Origin: an uncultured Odoribacter sp.
Lineage (GTDB): Bacteria; Bacteroidota; Bacteroidia; Bacteroidales; Marinifilaceae
Length of the DNA stretch: 6,477 nucleotides
Assembly (NCBI GenBank): GCA_905204385.1
Contig: CAJKZL010000187.1
Coordinates: 1-6,477, forward strand
Reading direction: 5' to 3'
This document shows, piece by piece, positions 6,235 through 6,477 of this stretch (positions are counted from its first letter, which is position 1; each line of letters starts with the position of its first letter). A program made the translations under genes and the position numbers. The notes under the pieces were generated by a model. It did not search any database. It saw nothing but the letters and a program-made list of their open reading frames with translations, and was not told the origin of the DNA.

Positions 6235-6477
6235 TCATTTATTCCAAATCCCTTTTGCTCTCCTGCCGAGGATTTTTGAAACCTGTATTTTCAACAACAC
6301 GGCAGGCAATAAACTAAAAATAATAGAAGCCAGGACAATCCCCTGCACACCCCACAATCTCCCCAGATAAAGTGCCAGCGGAATACTTCCGGCCGTACCG
6401 ATCAGATAGACATACAATTGCACTTTTACTTTTCCGATACCGTTGATGATAAAAGCATGCAAATTATTCCATACGTT
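6235..6477 (-). CDS. wzx: Wzx-type polysaccharide flippase, C-terminal part (start outside the window)
   Basis: The last 80 residues of a protein whose frame is open through the right edge, ending in TGA at 6237-6235. The fragment begins with a W-x-x-x-x-AFIINGIGKVKVQL stretch (3-21), matching the loop of PST/MATE-type flippases ('f.NGiGKi..Q'). Two membrane segments follow (about 21-40 and 44-63), and then a KIQVSKILGRRAKGIWNK tail (63-80). This ending is familiar from Wzx-like proteins of Bacteroidales. Such proteins turn the undecaprenyl-diphosphate-linked repeat unit across the inner membrane. An internal TTG codon at 6462 is not a plausible start, because conserved sequence continues upstream of it. 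It is followed after 57 bases by the GT2 gene, and its presence with a Wzy-like protein marks a Wzx/Wzy-dependent pathway. The family call is firm; the substrate cannot be read from the fragment. Confidence 0.87.
   Translation of the reverse strand, partial: NVWNNLHAFIINGIGKVKVQLYVYLIGTAGSIPLALYLGRLWGVQGIVLASIIFSLLPAVLLKIQVSKILGRRAKGIWNK

Overview
The window is an internal piece of a surface-polysaccharide (capsule or O-antigen type) biosynthesis operon. All seven genes lie on the minus strand, so transcription runs from position 6477 towards position 1, and the operon continues beyond both edges. Protein style points to Bacteroidetes, probably Bacteroidales. Examples are a flippase tail ending in a GIWNK-type motif, A-rich stretches instead of strong Shine-Dalgarno sequences before starts, short gene spacers, and moderate-to-low GC. 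This is a judgement from family resemblance, and I cannot name a genus.

In transcription order: (1) 6477-6235, the C-terminal end of a Wzx-type flippase; (2) 6176-5382, a GT-A glycosyltransferase of family 2; (3) 5351-4086, a multi-spanning Wzy-type polymerase; (4) 4030-2951, a GT4 glycosyltransferase; (5) 2939-1941, a second GT-B type glycosyltransferase with a CgeB-like / Glyco_trans_1_2 C-terminal part; (6) 1894-647, an FAD-dependent protein related to UDP-galactopyranose mutase, broken by an in-frame TAG at codon 44; (7) 597-1, the N-terminal 199 residues of another GT4 enzyme, open through the left edge. Spacers are 11 to 58 bases, and I see no terminator or clear internal promoter.

Together these genes describe a Wzx/Wzy-dependent pathway. 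Cytoplasmic glycosyltransferases build a lipid-linked repeat unit, the flippase turns it across the inner membrane, and the polymerase joins units in the periplasm. The UGM-like protein would supply or modify a sugar nucleotide. The initiating phosphosugar transferase and the chain-length and export genes are not in the window.

The observation most worth a second look is the premature amber codon in the UGM-like gene. Flanking sequence is in frame and family-like on both sides. The neighbours end in TAG (one in tandem TAGTAG), so TAG is most likely a real stop here. The reading is therefore a recent nonsense mutation, a strain-level loss of function, or a base error, rather than code reassignment. 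I did not find a convincing new type of system. The other notes (an intergenic hairpin, two A8 tracts in coding sequence, a 9-codon upstream ORF, a degenerate metal motif) are lower-interest.
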